A stretch of DNA of 58,472 nt, from NCBI GenBank assembly GCA_002633005.1, contig NMRA01001084.1, forward strand, positions 1 through 58,472, written 5' to 3'. Origin of the DNA: Phoronis australis (taxonomy: Eukaryota > Phoronida > Phoronidae). Below are positions 57,501 to 58,472 of the stretch, in pieces (the first letter of the stretch is position 1; each line of letters starts with the position of its first letter). The notes beneath the pieces were generated by a model. That model worked only from the letters and a program-made list of their open reading frames with translations, ran no database searches and was not told where the DNA came from. The position numbers and the translations under genes are program-made.

Positions 57501-58472
57501 TGTATGACATGGACTAGTACCTTAATGTTAAGTTTGATGATGAAGTTCATAGCAAGAGTCATGTAAGTACATGGGATACCAAAATCCCATGTTGAGTATC
57601 ATAAAACTTAAAGTGCAAGGAAGACACAAATGCCATTTCCATGGTGACCTGACTTCAAAATGTTTCTGATGTGTATATCCACACTAGTTCTCAAGATTTA
57701 CATGATGTAATATTGCCTCAACCAATCAGTCACGAATGCCAAGGTATGCCAGTTGACCCAAGCTGATTGACATCAGTCCGTCAATGGCATAGTACCTGAC
57801 ATTGTGCTCTGTGGCTGTATAAATCTGTACCATCTCGTGTTCTACTACACTATCAACCATGAAATACAGCTGTACTAATTCTGCGTTTGCACAATATGCA
57901 ATTCACCAGCTCTAATTCTAGTCTTGTAGAAACATCGTTTAAGAGCATTATTCCGAATTACGAGAAGGTAGTGTAAAGCTCACTTTTTATGATTTTTGAG
58001 AATATGAAAGCATTTGGATAATTCATGTTAGCCAAATACCATCATGTAGTTCACTCTTTCTTGTAGGAAAAAAGTCAACATGTTGTCAGTTTAGAGAAGG
58101 AAATTTCAACTTTAAAAGGAACCATCCAAACTCTTGAAGATTCAGTGCAGTCAGTGACAAGGTTGTCCTCAGACCTGGAACTGGCCAATAGTCAACTAGC
58201 AGAGATGTCGACTCGATACAATCTTTGCGCTCAAGAGAAAGACAATTTTGAATTAATTGCTAAAGATAAGGAGTTGGAAAGTGTGCGACTGAATGGTGAA
58301 GTGGAACGACTACAGAGTGAAAACAGTTCATCAAGTAAACAGTTGACTGAGTTAGAACAGTCTTCAGCAGGTTTAAAGTCTGATCTTAGTCAATCCCTTG
58401 AGGACAAAGAAAAGTTAAGTTTACTAGTGCAAGAACTTGAGAGTGAACTGAAAACTGCTCAAGAATCTGTCC
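51523..58472 (+). CDS. GCC2: GRIP and coiled-coil golgin (GCC2/GCC185-like), 5' part
   Basis: Seven coding exons: 51523-51555, 54266-54350, 54609-54670, 55345-55488, 56237-56341, 57324-57473, and 58067 running off the window end. All junctions are GT/AG and in phase. The start MAESSPKAGSK follows an acceptor-like ttatttag, so a non-coding 5' exon probably exists upstream. Exon 2 reads LDSLPREDLVKFVKKQ then TFLLQKTKAKC, which matches the conserved N-terminus of vertebrate GCC2 (SKLETLPKEDLIKFAKKQ). From exon 3 onward the protein is heptad-rich and acidic/basic, typical of a long coiled coil. Family knowledge: GCC185 is a trans-Golgi tether anchored by a C-terminal GRIP domain and binding Arl1 and Rab GTPases. 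The GRIP domain would lie beyond the window. The first coding intron (2.7 kb) contains a full 147-bp-subunit transposable element. Confidence 0.8.
51964..53891 (-). mobile_element. 147-bp-subunit element in the golgin gene, first coding intron
   Basis: Full copy in the opposite orientation, about 1.93 kb. It opens with a long palindrome (TATGCGCCCACAT, AT spacer, ATGTGGACGCAT) and ends with GTGGGCGCATTTCAACGCTC and the hairpin arm. Period checks: the phrase GAAATTTGGTATGTAGGCAC occurs near 52225, 52664 and 53114, a period of about 440-450 bp. Confidence 0.75.
56772..57015. repeat. Dispersed repeat, copy 2
   Basis: Direct partner of 1250-1460, in the golgin intron between exons 5 and 6. The ends begin TTTGCACTTATGACGTACC here and TTTGCACTAATGACATACC in copy 1. 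The element class is unknown. Confidence 0.7.

Noticed and set aside
1-58472. CRISPR arrays, bacterial operons or phage genes
   Set aside because: Spliced genes and transposon content show an animal genome. The 34-bp tandem array at 3475-3785 has no unique spacers.

Overview
The window reads as animal nuclear DNA. Coding sequence is cut into short phase-compatible exons with GT/AG junctions, introns run from about 0.3 to 6 kb, base composition is AT-rich, and there are many transposons of types common in marine invertebrates: a Tx1-like LINE, DNA elements with G-rich inverted ends, and elements built on about 147-bp tandem repeats. An invertebrate, plausibly a marine deuterostome such as a hemichordate, amphioxus or echinoderm, fits best. 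I cannot fix the species. One ambiguous base (N) lies in a G run at 34736.

Genes. (1) 1080-5452, minus: five phase-compatible exons of a protein with an R3H-like segment, identity not established, both ends missing. (2) 17142-29891, minus: a complete six-exon lambda-crystallin / L-gulonate 3-dehydrogenase gene (CRYL1-like copy A, 321 codons). (3) 37243-47136, minus: a second complete tandem copy (copy B, 320 codons) with identical exon phases and, for exons 2-6, identical exon lengths. (4) 51523 to the window end, plus: seven 5' coding exons of a long coiled-coil golgin whose N-terminus matches GCC2/GCC185. Copy B and the golgin gene are head to head across about 4.4 kb.

Mobile DNA makes up much of the rest. 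A degenerate Tx1-type LINE (about 11083-15548) splits an older repeat and is itself split by a palindrome-rich element with a 6-bp target duplication. Intron 2 of both CRYL1 copies carries the same roughly 1.8-1.9 kb element made of about 147-bp subunits, each headed by a CTCF-like CCACTAG-GGC motif. In copy A this element was later split by a 3.4-kb terminal-inverted-repeat element. Intron 1 of copy B holds a 1.9-kb element with TTAA target duplications and divergent remnants of a P2X7-C-terminal-like protein and a THAP-like (Kolobok-type) transposase. A third full copy of the 147-bp-subunit element lies in the first coding intron of the golgin gene.

The most striking object is at 48338-48940. 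It is a 603-bp non-coding LTR retrotransposon in miniature, with 155-bp LTRs about 98% identical, a primer-binding site matching the 3' end of tRNA-Ser, a polypurine tract abutting the 3' LTR, a 4-bp target duplication, and a tRNA-like sequence with pol III A and B boxes inside each LTR. It is architecturally an animal counterpart of the plant Cassandra elements, which carry 5S rRNA in their LTRs. The tandem CRYL1 pair, with shared and private insertions and one near-identical intron tract, also records the order of duplication, insertion and probable gene conversion.
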